A stretch of 64,000 nt of DNA from Doryteuthis pealeii (GCA_023376005.1 CM042152.1:79801920-79865919); one strand, 5' to 3'. Counted from the stretch's first letter, positions 27,713 to 40,369 are shown. Made by a program: numbers and translations. Notes: a model not told the origin generated them from the sequence alone.

Positions 27713-28329
27713 GGAGCCACAGCCAAAAGAAGGTAGGAAAATAAGTTCGACCAATTTAGTAAGAGTCATTCCTATCTTGTTTGAGCCAAGAACTTTTCTT
27801 CTGCAACCTCCCCCTCCTTTACTTATATTCTCTAAGCCCCCCCCCCGTTAAAACCATTGTTCATGTCCCATGTCATTTTTTTTGTCCTCGTTGGATGCTC
27901 GATATTTGTGACCTTGTGTCATATCCTACTCATGGAAAACGGATTGGGTAAATATCTACCTAAAAAAAAATTGGCATTTAAAATTCCAGCATTTCATTAA
28001 TTACACTTGACATTGATGTGAAATTTTCAATTCCACAAGGAAGGCTATTATGTTGGGGAATGATTGTGCTGCACCGCCTTTCCACTTGGAAACCGCCCTA
28101 ATAATATCATTTTTTAATTGTAATTCCACTAGAAATAATAAAATTCTGTTTTCTTTGGGTTAGAAGAATTTATTTTGATTGATTATTTTTTTTTGGTGGT
28201 GGGGGGGGGGTTACTTATTTGTGGGAAATACTAAATCCATTGCAGAAATAGCTACAAGCAAGATGACACGTTCAAAAAAGGCTAAAGAATATATCAGCCT
28301 AAAAGTAGACATAAAACCAACAGGGATAG

Positions 28330-28440
28330 TAGAAGTAAAGTCAGCAAGGTAGCCTATTGTCAGTATTAGCTGAACAGTGAGAGAGTCTATCCCTTTTCAC
28401 TAGTGCTAGACCAGGGAAATTGTTTGCACATCAGGTTGAA
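28330..28440 (-). repeat. SINE S1 (reverse), truncated
   Basis: Inverse S1 3' part ending at TTGTTTGCACATCAGGTTGA. A TA array at 28455-28486 follows. Confidence 0.65.
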
Positions 28441-28450
28441 TTTATGAAAA

Positions 28451-28487
<37 letters not shown>

Positions 28488-28489
28488 CA

Positions 28490-29320
28490 TGTTCAAAAAG
28501 GGACATAACTCCTATTTTGTTTACATGTCTTATCTCCCTTAGATTGATTATTTTCCTTAACCTCTGAACGAATTTCTATGGTTACTTGAAAGTGCTATTT
28601 TTACTATCTCGTATGTTTTCACATCCGGGTATTTGGAAGTAAAAATAAACACTGGATTTTCTGTCCAATATCTTTAAAAATATTTTTTCTTGGAAGTGTA
28701 GCCAAAAAGACTTTTTTAAATTGAAATATTTATTTAGAAAGGGAGAGAATTTGGTCCCTTTTGTCATCCATAGTTGAAATTGACGATTTTTTTAAATTTA
28801 TAAAAATCTTGGAAAATATGCAGCACATGATTGCATATTTTTTAACTCAGATTTTTTCAAAGATAAAATTCAGAGTTATCTTTTGTTAAATTTTTATGTT
28901 AGTCACAGATAGTGACAGACATTTAGAACTGACCTTGAAATTTTTAATTTTTAAAATTTTTCTTTTAAACTACGAAAAAAACAAACAATGCTACATGATT
29001 TATTTTTTGAGTTTTAGGGTATTGATTTTATATCTTTTTTTATTTTTCTATATATTCTTCATGATATGATCTTTCAGAAAATGTAAAAATTAGGGACTGG
29101 GAATTTTTTTCTTCAAATGGTCAAAGGCTCACATTTCCGAATTAATAAAAATATATTCTTTGAAGTTTCTTTAATAAAATAAGCTAATCGTTATAAAATT
29201 AAGTCATTGAAGATAATTTGGTGAAAATTTAATTAAAATTGGACAATTCCCTGATTTTTGGTAATTGTTTTTAAGATTAAGAAATAAAAACAAACTATTA
29301 TCTCCCTTGGCAAATATTGA
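28490..29320. other. AT-rich unassigned stretch
   Basis: No repeat shared with the rest of the window and no credible coding. A TA array closes it at 29323-29361. Confidence 0.5.
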
Positions 29321-29363
<43 letters not shown>

Positions 29364-29629
29364 GTACTGTTTTTTTCAAAGCACAGAAATAAACATGGAA
29401 AAAAAAGAAATTTATAACTTACCTTCTCTGCTTGATACTTGTTTCAAAGCTATGTTATTATTTGTTATTAATTGTATAAATTATTGTTGGTGATGCTAAA
29501 TAATGCTAATGGTTTATTTAGTAAGATTTAAATAATTAAAAATATTTTTAACATAGAGGCAAACATGATTTAGAATTTTAAAAATATTCTATCTATTTAA
29601 AGCATTTTATTATGTTATCACTGGTTTCA

Positions 29630-29926
29630 TCTATATATATATAAAAGATAGTTGTATGTATTCCAGATGAAACTACGAAAATAAAAAAAATTAACAATAA
29701 AGTAAATATATATGCATATTAAATATCAACAGTTCCTGCTTTTTGTGTAAAAATTATGAAGATTTGATTTATATTCAAAGATGTTTAAGAATTAAAATAA
29801 ACATAGAATTAAAATTGAAATTCTACTTAAAAATGTCCAGTATTTGTAAATCTTAAAAGTAAACAAATCAGTACACCAAAGTTTTTTTCTCCCTCTACCA
29901 AGTTGATGCTGGGTAGCCACTTCTAG
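29630..29926 (+). mobile_element. Helitron H2, full length (about 297 bp)
   Basis: 5' TCTATATATATATAAAAGAT; 3' hairpin around GATGCTGGGTAG, CCACTT and CTAG|T. The body equals 20690-20969. Confidence 0.75.
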
Positions 29927-30157
29927 TAATTAAAGCTAAGAGGAAGAAACTGAAGAAAGAAATAATATCTGAAATAATTTAAATTGATGTTGGCCAACTA
30001 TTTACTTGGATATCAATTTCAGATATTTAAATCAATCTTTTATTTGATGAGAATTCGCAGTCCAAATTTCTTGCAGAGAAATGGCCTATATTTGAATTGA
30101 GAAAATTAGTCTCCTGAGATCAAATTAGAATTTATATTTGACATATGTAAGTAAAGT

Positions 30158-30408
30158 GCAAGTAAAGTCGTTGGGGCGACCTACTGTCGGTATCAGCCAT
30201 GCAGCGAAGGAGTCTATCGCCTTTTCACTAGCACTAGACCAAGGAGATTATTTTAGCGTCTGAGGTGGAGCACCACACCTACCATCAGCTCCTTACTTTA
30301 CGGCACAGATCCCAGTGTTACTCATACGCTGAGTTGGCGAGGGTGGATATCGAAATAGGAACCTTGTAATTTTAGTCGAACGCTCTACCGACTGAGCTAA
30401 CCCGTCCC
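30158..30408 (-). repeat. SINE S1 (reverse), near full length
   Basis: From GTCGTTGGGGCGACCTACTG to GACTGAGCTAACCCGTCCC. Confidence 0.85.
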
Positions 30409-30479
30409 TTTACATACTGACATATGTACTTATATATTATATATATAATATATATATATATAGGGGAGTAAAATGAGGA

Positions 30480-31068
30480 AATCATTGCGGCATGTCAACC
30501 CATTGGGTTATTTTATGCTGAAGATGTTTTTGTTTTATTCATTTTTGATGGGTATTCAATTTTTTTTTACTCAGTTTTTTTAAACACATTTAAAAAAATG
30601 TTTTTCTATTTAACCCATAGATAGGACCCTAATAGGTACTACCACTCCAGGTCAGGGTGGACCTGGAGTAATGTCAATGAAGGGGTACTCCACATTTCCC
30701 AGAGATCCAGAATTGGAACTTCATCAAATAGTTTACCATCATAGCCGGGATATTAAGTCCTCAGCCACCACCTTCTAGCACATATATGATAAAAAATAGA
30801 AAGGTTTGGGACAATCATATAGGTGCTGGGGCTTGACATGACCAGTTGATTGATCAGAGGGGGCCTCTCTGACTGTCCATCTAGCTTAAGTAAGGGCCAA
30901 AGTGGAGTGTTGCATATAATTAAATACTCTGCCACCAGGGTTCTATCTTTAAGCATCACAGGTCACCACCCATGGCCAACAGGTGGCCCCATTGGTGGAA
31001 GGGTGTCATACCCCTCTGCAGAGGTGCAGTCGGTTTATTCTAAAGCCCCAGCTGACAGGACTAATCAA
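30480..31068 (-). repeat. R700 repeat (reverse), near full length
   Basis: From GGCATGTCAACCCATTGGGT to TAAAGCCCCAGCTGACAGG. Confidence 0.85.
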
Positions 31069-31344
31069 TGAGAAGAATAACAATTCTTACCCAAGAAATA
31101 GTGCATAGCATGATGTTTATTTCTTTTGTGTAGATTTATAAAATATCTAACTGACCACCTGTCTTCTCTTGAAGTGATATAATATTTCTCCTAAGGACTG
31201 AGGGATGGATGATTTTGGGTTGCAGGCCAGATCCTGTTTTAAGCCAATGGTCTTCGATGCTTATATTACAATGATACCAAAGAAAGTGCTCAATTTGAAG
31301 AATTGGCGGAGGCATGAGCCTTTATAATTACCCCTGACAGTACC

Positions 31345-31590
31345 TTAAAGTCATCGGGGTGGCCTAAAGTCGGTATCAGCCAATCAGCGAGGGAATCTAT
31401 CCCCTTTTCACTAGTGCTAGACCAAGGAGATTATTTTAGCATCTGAAGTGGAGCGTCACACCTACCATCAGCTCTTTACTTTACTGCACAGATCCCTGTG
31501 CTACTCATGAGTTAGCGAGGACCAGTATCGAACTAGGAACCTTGTGGTTTCTAGCAGAACGCTCTACCGACTGAGCTAACCCGGCCCTAA
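31345..31590 (-). repeat. SINE S1 (reverse), near full length
   Basis: From AAAGTCATCGGGGTGGCC to GACTGAGCTAACCCGGCCC. Confidence 0.88.
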
Positions 31591-31594
31591 AATC

Positions 31595-31808
31595 ACCTAT
31601 TTTCGTGTTGATCTTATTATCTTTTATGATAGATTTCAATGCGTAGATTAAAATGATACCAAAGAAATTCCTCAATTTTCAGAATTGATGGAAATATGAG
31701 GATTCAAAGGTCCCTCAATTTATGCCTTAAAGAGGACCTATTTTTGTGCCAATTTTAGGTGTTGATTTTATTGTATTTTCTGATATATTTCTATGTGTAG
31801 AGAGAATG

Positions 31809-31859
<51 letters not shown>

Positions 31860-31980
31860 GATAGATAGAGATGCAAAATTGGTGCAAAAGAAAGTGCTCA
31901 ATTCCAAAAATTGTGGAGATATGAGCTTTAACCCTTCTTGACAATATCTTAAAAGCCAAAAAGCCAATCATTAAAAATTT
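31595..31980. repeat. Short repeated unit with GA array
   Basis: Segments such as CAATTTTCAGAATTGATGGA and CCAAAGAAAGTGCTCAATT recur at 31270, 31660 and 31890, suggesting an old tandem unit of about 230-400 bp. (GA)n at 31808-31860. Confidence 0.45.
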
Positions 31981-32156
31981 AAATATAAAATTTGAAACTG
32001 GAATTTTTGTTTCTTTATCAAATAAGATAAATGTTCAAATATGATTGGAGCTTTTTTCTTTCTTCTCTTTTGTTGTAATTTCTTTCTTCTAATGTTGATT
32101 ATTCCATAGACATGAAATAAATGGTTTGCTTTTCAGGATATATCTGTGAGTGCAGT

Positions 32157-32200
32157 GTCTTTGAGAAGAGAGAGAGAGAGTGAAGAAGAGAAAGAAAGAG

Positions 32201-32246
<46 letters not shown>

Positions 32247-32247
32247 G

Positions 32248-32306
<59 letters not shown>

Positions 32307-32391
32307 CAGAGAGAGAGAGAAAGCAAGCGAGAGAGGAAGAGAGAGAGAGAGAGTGAAGAAGAGAAAGAGATAGATAGATAGAGAGAAATCA

Positions 32392-32426
<35 letters not shown>

Positions 32427-32430
32427 TTAG
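32157..32430. repeat. (GA)n low-complexity tract
   Basis: About 270 bases of GA-rich repeat. The long opposing open frames are composition artefacts. Confidence 0.9.
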
Positions 32431-32808
32431 TTGAATGAAAATGTCATATGTAATGGGGCGGGTGGGAAAACTAAATCCGGAATAGGATTCTGAATTTTCA
32501 GTCGAGTTGAATGAAGCAACCTGCGTGGCATTTGTGATGGGGGTCACATTTTATTTGACTGGATATGTTTTTTGTCCCTCCCCCCACCCCTGTGCTAATT
32601 GAACCCTTTTAGATTTGATACCAGAATGTTTCCTATAATATGATAGTGTTTGTAACATGAGAAATATACTTTTGCTTTTCATGTAATAGGTTTTATCATT
32701 GTTTGTCCATACTTCAGCTGTCCCATTGGAAGGAAATCTGACTCAATAGACACTTGACTTTTGAACTGACTTTACAAGTTTCATGCATTGAAAAGCATCG
32801 GATATTGG

Positions 32809-32810
<2 letters not shown>

Positions 32811-32840
<30 letters not shown>
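32811..32840. repeat. (TA)n microsatellite
   Basis: TA array directly left of a ribozyme-bearing element. Confidence 0.9.
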
Positions 32841-32842
<2 letters not shown>

Positions 32843-32884
32843 AGAAAATGTAGAACAAACACGGGATGTTATAATGGATGGAAA

Positions 32885-32945
32885 TTTATTAGTCGATGTT
32901 CAAACATTTCGGTTTACAAATGAAACCTTCTTCAGGACAATGAAA
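32885..32945 (-). ncRNA. Hammerhead ribozyme motif, family d, complete
   Basis: Minus strand: CTGAAGA (32935-32929; N7 may be any base), stem II GGTTT/AAACC, GAAA (32910-32907), stem III ATGTT/AACAT, predicted cleavage after ATC (32895|32894), and stem I GTC/GAC, one bulged T, then ATT/AAT. A small inverted repeat follows at 32960-33040. Confidence 0.75.
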
Positions 32946-33049
32946 TTATTCAAGGATAAAAAAGGATTTATGTAGATAAAGATGATGGATGGTTTGAATC
33001 TCATTCAAACCATCCATCATCTTTTATCTACGTCCTTTTTAAAAAGTGA

Positions 33050-33242
33050 GAATGGGTGATGTGGGTGTGCCTAATATGCAGTCTGGAGAGTCCAACTTCT
33101 TCTTTTCTGTTTTTTCTGTGGCTGTCGGCCACTCATTGATGGTATCTTGTATATCATTGAGCTTATTGTGAATTTGATCATCCCATGATTTTTGCCATTT
33201 GTCATTTATATATTTGTTGATGCCTGGTTTTAAATCTATATA
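33050..33242 (-). pseudogene. LINE fragment, RNase-H-like C-terminal region
   Basis: The minus strand reads PGINKYINDKWQKSWDDQ, IHNKLNDIQDTINEWP, resembling the segment after RNase H in R1/Jockey-like LINEs. Short and isolated. Confidence 0.45.
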
Positions 33243-33247
33243 TGGGA

Positions 33248-33505
33248 TTTTTGGAGGCGTGTGGTCTAATGTTTAGAGTCGTAGGAAATGGACTCGAGTT
33301 CAATTCCTGGATTGCATTTGCATTTCATATGGCCCTAATACCCTTAGGAATGTATGAATCCAATTCTACCTCCAGCTATGGGCAAATAGCAGAGCAGACT
33401 GGGCTCTTTAACCCTGGCTAGGTAACCAGTCTAGGAGAAGGAAAACTCTGAATTCAAACCTGTTAAACTCTGTTTAAGAAATTTACCTGCTCATGTGGAA
33501 GGGTT
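33248..33505 (+). repeat. SINE S2, near full length
   Basis: Head GTGGTCTAATGTTTAGAGTC and GTTCAATTCCTGG; body to CTGCTCATGTGGAAGGGTTG. (TA)n follows at 33508-33531. Confidence 0.8.
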
Positions 33506-34049
33506 GGTGATATATATATATATATATATATGGGATTTTTGTGTTAGCTATGTCTGTCAGAAGTGCTTTTTTTCCCACTTCATCTTCCCTTTCATTTCTT
33601 TGTATACCAATGTGACTTTGTATCCAGGTAAGTATTATGCTATAATTTTTGGAGAGAGGGAATGCAAACAGCCTCGTACAGGATTTGAACTCTTGTCATT
33701 GAGTCCATTTTCTACAATGATGAACATTTGTTGTTAATTGGTTGGTTTTATGGCATGTCAACCCTTGTTGGTTTATTTAATGCTTATGAAATGCTCTTTA
33801 TTTTCTTTGAAAGCAATTATATGGTTTCATGTAAGTATTCCTATTTAACAGTAATAATCTTAGTAAAAAATTATAACTTCAAGTAACTATTCATAATACA
33901 AAATAATTTATACAGTTCATGGTTTCAAAATTGTACAAATAATAATTTGCAAGCAATTATATGGCTGGATAATTTTACTTATGAAATCAGTTAAATAGTA
34001 ATGGTTTCCAATTATATACGGTACATAAATGTATATTCACAATTTTTAC

Positions 34050-34625
34050 CGCCCTGTCGGTGGGGCATTAGAATGCACCGACTGCACCTCTGCAGAGGGG
34101 TAAGACTCCCCCAATGGGGCCACCTGTTGGCCGTGGGTGGCGACCCGTGATGCTTAAGGATAGAGCCCAGGTAGATGAGCAGTTCATGACATGCAATACT
34201 CCACTTTGGCCCTATCTTGTGCTAGATGGGCGGTCGGAGAGGCCCCCTCCAATCAATCGGCTGGTCACGTCAAGCCCTAGCACCTATATGATTTTCCCAA
34301 CCCTATTGCCCTTATGGCAAGCCCCAACTCCTTTTTATCATATGGGTGCTAGAAGGCGGTGGCTGCGGGTCTACATGTCCTGGGAATGACGTTAAACTCT
34401 ATCTGATGGTAAGGTTCCAGTTTTGGAGGTTTGGGGAATGTGGAGCACCTCTTCATCACCATTGCTCCCAGGTCCACTCTGACCCGGAGTGGTAGTACCT
34501 GTTAGGGTCCCATCTATAGGTTAAATAGAAAAATGTATTTATAAAAAAATTGTATTATCCATTAAGAATTTATTTATTTCAAAACTTTATCGGCATTAAA
34601 TTACCCACTGAGGTTGATATGCCAT
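34050..34625 (+). repeat. R700 repeat, interrupted by a LINE fragment
   Basis: From GCCCTGTCGGTGGGGCATTA to GGTTGATATGCCATA. The tail is replaced by the LINE fragment at 34628. Confidence 0.85.
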
Positions 34626-34627
34626 AC

Positions 34628-35139
34628 ACTAGCATGTCCATGTATTGGCTTCCACAGGAGAATGTTGCTTATGAGTTCGTCCTTGCTCCTCCAACAGTGT
34701 CCAGCATGCCTTGTCCGTCTCACTCTGATGGTTTGTGAGATGGGGGAGCAGGTGGCCGTACAGCTGCTTCCTTGTGGGTGCTGTTTCTATGACTTGTTCA
34801 AGACCGCACGCAGCATTCTGCAGCTCCCATCTAACTTATTCTCAAGGTGCCTCGTTAGGGTCCAAGTGTTCAGCCATACAGCAGCTCTGATACAACCACA
34901 GCTTGGAAGAATTGTCGCTTTAACTTGTCAGTGAGATCAGATTTCCATATGACTGATAATCTGTTTATAGCCGACCATGCCTTCCCTATTCGTGTATTAA
35001 TATCGCTTTCTGTGGATGAGATATTACTACCTAGGTATGTGAATTGTTCTACTGGCTTTAGAGGCTTACCGTCGAGTGTGAAGATGTCTCCTTTCGAAAG
35101 TAAGGTCTCCAAAATGCTGGGAAAAATAAGTATTAGCAC
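34628..35139 (-). pseudogene. LINE reverse transcriptase C-terminal fragment
   Basis: The minus strand reads VEQFTYLGSNISSTESDI, NTRIGKAWSAINRLSVIWKS, then FFQAVVVSELLYG. After a frameshift near 34875 it continues ENKLDGSCRMLRAVLNKS, a stop, and RRTRHAGHCWRSKDELISN. This is the thumb and tail of a common invertebrate non-LTR retrotransposon. Stops and a frameshift make it inactive. Confidence 0.75.
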
Positions 35140-35327
35140 TATGTGAAATGGGTTTTGTACATCTGATAAGATTAAATATGTAAAGAGTTAAAATTCCAAA
35201 CCCTGCTTGTGCCTTGTTGTGAACATCATGACCAATGATGAGGGTTTGGCCAAGTCCACCAAACCTCAATTTGCATAAAGGTGTATAGTTCAATTATTTA
35301 GATCATTAAATATATGTCCTCATTTGA

Positions 35328-35612
35328 ATTGCCCTGTTGGCTGGAGCTGTAGAATTCACCAACTGCACCTCTGTAGAGGGGTAAGATGCCCCCAATAAAG
35401 CCACCTGTTGGCTGTAGGTGGCGACCTGTGATGCTTAAGGATGAAATCCTAGTGGCTGAGCAGTCCATGACATGCAAAACTCTATTTTTTCGCCCTTACT
35501 TAGGCTAGAGAGGCAGTCAGAGAGACCCCCTACAATCAATCAGCTAGTCACATCAAACCCTAGTATCTATATGATTGTCACAACCCTATTGCTCTTATTT
35601 AACATATTGAAC
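35328..35612 (+). repeat. R700 repeat, 5' part
   Basis: From TTGCCCTGTTGGCTGGAGC to CCCTATTGCTCTTATTTAAC, then an inverted R2 head (35620-35705). Confidence 0.75.
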
Positions 35613-35845
35613 TATTTTTCATTAGCTCTTAAGTAAACATATCAAATGTTGTAATAATTAAATTATCATAGTCTGGTATATCCACAGGTCCTGCTAGTTA
35701 TCTTATATTAACGATCTTTATGACATCAAAACCAATGATTATTAACTCTTAACTAATTTCTAAAATAATAAGGATTTTAAAGACAAAAATAGATGGTTTG
35801 TTTAAAACTGTATATAAAGCCATTATGACTGCTACTACTATTATT

Positions 35846-36067
35846 GGACCATATGACCTTTAGGCACCCCTTTTTGATCTCGATTAAGAAAGGACATGTT
35901 TTTCATTTACACCGTCAATATCCAGTTGTTTTAACAGACGATTTTTAGATTTTTTTTTTAATTATAAAACTAACCCCTAACAAGCAACTGGATATTGACG
36001 GTTTAAATGAAAAACATGTCCTTTCTTAATCGAGATCAAAAAAGGGTGCCTAAAGGTAATATGGTCC
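35846..36067. mobile_element. hAT-like palindromic MITE, copy 2 (222 bp)
   Basis: Ends GGACCATATGACC and GGTAATATGGTCC, with a perfect 8-bp target duplication CTATTATT on both sides. Palindromic body. Confidence 0.85.
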
Positions 36068-36424
36068 CTATTATTTTAAAGTGATCAAAATTTGAATAGT
36101 ATTTCTCGGATATATTATACTATTATTACTATTTTGTTTTAAAGTGGTCAAAATTTGAATAGTATTAATCAGATGTATCATTATTATTGTTAATAATAAT
36201 AATTATAATATCTTTTTCAGCTAGTATATTAGGTCTGAGACCTGTCAGCTGTTCCTTATAAACATTCATCTTAATTCCACAGAATATTTATAATTTTCAG
36301 ATTATCTAACATTGCCTTAAAGAGTTTAGAGATGGGGAATTCACTATTGATGATGGTAGTTTATTCCATGTATTTACCACTAATAGTAGTAGTTGTAGTA
36401 GTATTACTACTTCAAGTAGTATTT

Positions 36425-36910
36425 GAAAAGTTGTGGTGATTCAGACCACGAGTGGTGACAGACAAGTTAAAGTTAAAGATAAAAACACGAACACAAACTT
36501 AGAATTGGAATGGACATGTATTACGTGCGTACATAACAAATAGTTGAAAACTTTGGTTTGTCTGTGCGGAATGTTATTTAGAATAATAGTCCACTTAGCT
36601 GAAATCCTGAGGTAGGGTATTATCGGAGCCCCTTAGCTACGGCTATCTGTTTGCACTGCTGGATATAAGAGACGCCCTTTTTTGTCGTTCGACTCTGATG
36701 TTGGTCAATCAGAAAGAGGAAGAATTTGCCTCTTTGGCTTTGCCGCCAAAGAATACTGGCCTGTGATTGGTTGGTTTGATAGCGAAGCTCATAGACAAGG
36801 ACAATAACCACTACCTCAGATTTCTTTACAAAGTATTAATCCTATTTTGTATTAACTATCTTACATCAATTATGTGATGCTAACTATTTTTTCCAATAAA
36901 AAAAAGATGA
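36425..36910. other. Less AT-rich segment, LTR- or promoter-like
   Basis: It holds two CCAAT-type boxes (36700 and 36765, both orientations), a GGATATAAGAG TATA-like box (36660) and AATAAA (36895). No coding seen. A solo LTR or a small promoter are both possible. Confidence 0.3.
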
Positions 36911-37149
36911 AATCGTTTTTATTACAGAATTGAATCAAACTCTGCCTTCTTTTATTATCTTTTCTTTTCTTCTTTCTATTTCTCTCTTTTATTGACTCAT
37001 AAACGTTGTTCCAATTTATTTGTACAAATAAGATTTTTATGGCTCATTTCCTGAGAAAACCTTCATTGAAATACAAACTGTAAATCCAATGAGCCTCATT
37101 GAAGCAATCTTTGCATTAGTCGGTCAATGGGTTTATATAAAAACACCAG

Positions 37150-37505
37150 TTTAGGTTGGAGGTGCATGGTGTAATGGTTAGAGTCGTAGGAAATGGATTT
37201 GTTGACCTGGGTTCAAATCCTGAATGAGGCTGTTTGCATTTCACATTATGCTAATACCCTTGGGAAAGGTATGCATACTATTTTCCTACAGCTATGGGTA
37301 AATAGTAGGGCAGACGAGGCTGTTTGCATTTCACATAGTCCTAATACCCTTGGGAAAGTTATGCATCCAACTGCTCTCCCTCCAGCTATGGGTAAATAGT
37401 AGGGCAGAATAGGCTCTTTATCCTTGGATAGGTAACTAGTCTAGGAGAAGGAAATCTCTGAATTCAAACCTGTGAAGCACCGCTTAATAAATTGACCAAG
37501 TGGTT
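37150..37505 (+). repeat. SINE S2 with internal duplication
   Basis: Head GTGGTGTAATGGTTAGAGTC and GTTCAAATCCTGA. The block GAGGCTGTTTGCATTTCACA occurs twice (37226 and 37316), followed by the rest of S2. Confidence 0.8.
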
Positions 37506-37740
37506 GTGGCTGAGCGTCTTAATGTCCTGGGTATGTCATTAAACTCCACCTGATGGTGAAGTTCCAGTTGAGTGGTAGTACCTGTTAGGGTCCCATCTAT
37601 GGGTTATTTAGAAAACAATGATTTTAAAGAAAATGTGTTTAAAAAAAATTGAATACCCATCAAGAATAAGTAAAACAAAATGTCTTTGGCATAAAATGAC
37701 CCAACAAGAGTTGACATGCCATAAAACCCAAACAACCAAC
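37505..37740 (+). repeat. R700 repeat, 3' part
   Basis: From GTGGCTGAGCGTCTTAATGT to CATGCCATAAAACCCAAAC. Confidence 0.75.
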
Positions 37741-37796
37741 AACCAAATGGAGAAGTGCGGTTGTTAGCTACAAACTAATACTCCACTAATTTTTAT

Positions 37797-38140
37797 ACGA
37801 GGGTGAGTCAAAATGTAATGTCATTTTGTTTAGGACAGGTATAATTAACAACACAGGAACATGTATCATACATCAAAATGAAGCTGTGGATCACATCCCT
37901 ACTTCTCCACATCGTTCGAATGAGAGCATGTATCCCTGTCCCATAAAATTATATTGACTGTTCTTTGAGCCACTTTTTCACTATAGATTTCACTTCCTTA
38001 TCACTGGAATAATGTTTGCCTCTCTTCGTCCCCATGAAAGAGGGTTTGAGAGGCAAACATTATTCCAGTGATGAAGAAGTGAAATTTATAGTGAAGAAGT
38101 GGCTCAAAGAACAGTTACTTTTTGACTCACCCTTGTAATA
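37797..38140. mobile_element. Mariner-like foldback element
   Basis: Ends TACGAGGGTGAGTCAAAA and the inverse of TTTTTGACTCACCCTTGTA. The inner arms (37965-38035 and 38040-38115) are inverse copies. The plus strand of the right arm encodes RGKHYSSDEEVKFIVKKWLK, resembling the C-terminal end of mariner transposases. It is a derivative with no full transposase. Confidence 0.65.
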
Positions 38141-38579
38141 TGAACAATTTTTTTTTTGATTGGTTTTCATTTGCTATCAATGAATTGCTTTTCAACTCTT
38201 AGTTATTTGCTGATGCATTCATACAACATTCATTTATGAATATAACGTGTTTGCTGAACGATGAAATAAACTTGAAATAAAAGTTGTCCGTCTTGTACAC
38301 ATGAATTGCTATATTCCCATTTGTGTAAAGTGCAGCGATGTGTTTAGTGCTACTTTAACATTTTTTTTTATTCTTTTCATTGCCCAACCTTTTGAAATGA
38401 AACATTATAACATTCAATTTCCATCGTCCGTAATTTTATGGAAAATCTAATTTTAACATTGATAGATTAAAGAAGCAGAAAAACTGTGATCTCCAATAAA
38501 CTGCTTTTGATTTCAAATTTCACATTGCTAGGGTCTAAATGTATTTTTAAAAATCCATTTTTAAAAACTTTTACCAGTG

Positions 38580-38872
38580 TAGTTATCTACCTTATGAAAT
38601 TACTTGATAATTTAGATATTTTACTATAATTTAAGGTAATAATTTTTTTTGATAATTTAGATATTTTAATGTAATGATTTATTTTAATAATTCAAATATC
38701 TTAATACAATTTAAGATAATAATTTATTTTGATACTATTTTAAAGTAATTTATTTTAATAATTTAAATATTTTGATACAATTTAAAGTAAAAATTTATTT
38801 TGATAATTCAAATATTTTTATACAATTTATGGTAATAATTTATTTTGATAATTTTAAATATTTTGATACTGT
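38580..38872. repeat. AT-rich tandem repeat (about 60-bp unit)
   Basis: Units contain TTTTGATAATTTAAATATTT and ACAATTTAAGGTAATAA. The array resumes at 39484-39610 after an insertion. Confidence 0.75.
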
Positions 38873-39425
38873 GGTGAGCCGAAAGTTAACGCTTTGAAAG
38901 CAGAAATGAAATGACAAAAATAAGCAATCTGCACAGAGGATCAGTGCAGGTAGAAAGCAAAAAATAGAAATATTAAAATTGATAATTTTCAACCTATCAG
39001 AAGCGTTTGTGCCTAAAAAAAGAAGTTTTTCAAAAATACTGATTTCGAGCCTAGGGAATTCTATCAAAACGAAGGTTTTCAAAGAACAGTTCAGAAGACC
39101 AACTTATGCCTGGATATTCCACGTTGCTCAACTCAGAAATATTTGCCTACCACTGAAGGTATTACAAGCCATATCTTTCTCTCTCTACAAGTTACTTCAC
39201 TGCTGATATATAGAACATTACCCTTTGTTTTTCTATTGGAGGGAATTCAACACTTTCTACCTCTAATTACATGATCTTTTAAAAAAGCATATTCTGCAGG
39301 ACTTTGATCAGTATTTTTGACTACTGTAATCTATTTGTTTTAATATTCATATTACTTATTGTATTTATGAGTTATTTATTTTTCTGTCTTAATATATGTG
39401 ACCTTATTATGTGTTTGTTGTAATT

Positions 39426-39467
<42 letters not shown>

Positions 39468-39480
39468 ACTCATTACAACC
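38873..39480. mobile_element. Insertion in the AT-rich array, (TA)n-tailed
   Basis: About 600 bp of unique sequence from CTGTGGTGAGCCGAAAG to a TA array (39430-39466) and CCACTCATTACAACCACCATA. An 75-codon open frame at 38979-39206 is unrecognised. The element type is unknown. Confidence 0.45.
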
Positions 39481-39714
39481 ACCATAATACAATTTAAGGT
39501 AAAAATTCATTTTGATAATTTAAATATTTTAATACAAGTTAAGGTAATAATCTATTTTGATAATTTAAATATTTTGATACAATTTAATGCAATAAATTAT
39601 TTTAAGTTTATGAAAATGTCAAATGCATAGGAAAATTTGCATAAGAAACTTTTTTTTTTAAGCACACCAATTTTAATAATAGATTTATCATAAGATATTC
39701 AAAACTTTTTAAAA

Positions 39715-39830
39715 ATTGGTTAGGCAACCAATCTAGGTGAATGAAAACTCTGAATTAAAATCTGTTAAACTCTGTTTAAGAAATTGACCTAGTGTCAAAT
39801 CCTAATCATGTGGGGGGGGGGGTAAATATA
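39715..39830 (+). repeat. SINE S2, 3' fragment
   Basis: From GGTTAGGCAACCAATCTAGG to a poly-G run. Confidence 0.65.
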
Positions 39831-39861
39831 TATATATGGTCAAAGACATTTATATACACAG

Positions 39862-40361
39862 TAGGGTAGGTCGATTTTTAACTTTAAAAAAAAAATCAAC
39901 TTCTCTCAAACAGCAAAAGTTGTGTGTTGGTTTACTGAATACCGATACCAAAAACCAGATCTCTTACTTGCACTACTGTTTGAGGAAATAACATCGAAGA
40001 TCATCTACTAAAATGCACCAAAAAGTCCTTGTTTTTGCAACGTTTAGCCTAAAAATTGGTTAAAAAATTTACCAATTCCAATATTTAAATCAGAAAAGGT
40101 CATTTTAAACGAAACAAATAAAATATAACTAGAATTCAAACTGAAAATATACCCCTCCCCCATCACCACCAAAATCTCCAATATTCTGCTTTTTACCTAA
40201 CAATTAAGCTGTAACAGTGATAACATTTTAAAAGATTGAAATCTGTTTCCTTAAATGAAGGCAAAGTTTTAAAGAAGAATATTTTGTGTGGTAATTATTT
40301 ATGTTAATTTGCAACTTTTGCCTCATGGGAGATGTTACATTTCCAAAATCGAATTACCCTA
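39862..40361 (+). mobile_element. TIR element T490, copy 2
   Basis: Ends TAGGGTAGGTCGATTTTTAA and AAAATCGAATTACCCTA. The body is like 3884-4374. Confidence 0.8.
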
Positions 40362-40369
40362 AAACAGAG

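Noticed and set aside
32099..32392. Opposing open frames in a GA tract
   Set aside because: Simple-repeat artefact, as are 18689-19138 and 31768-31971.
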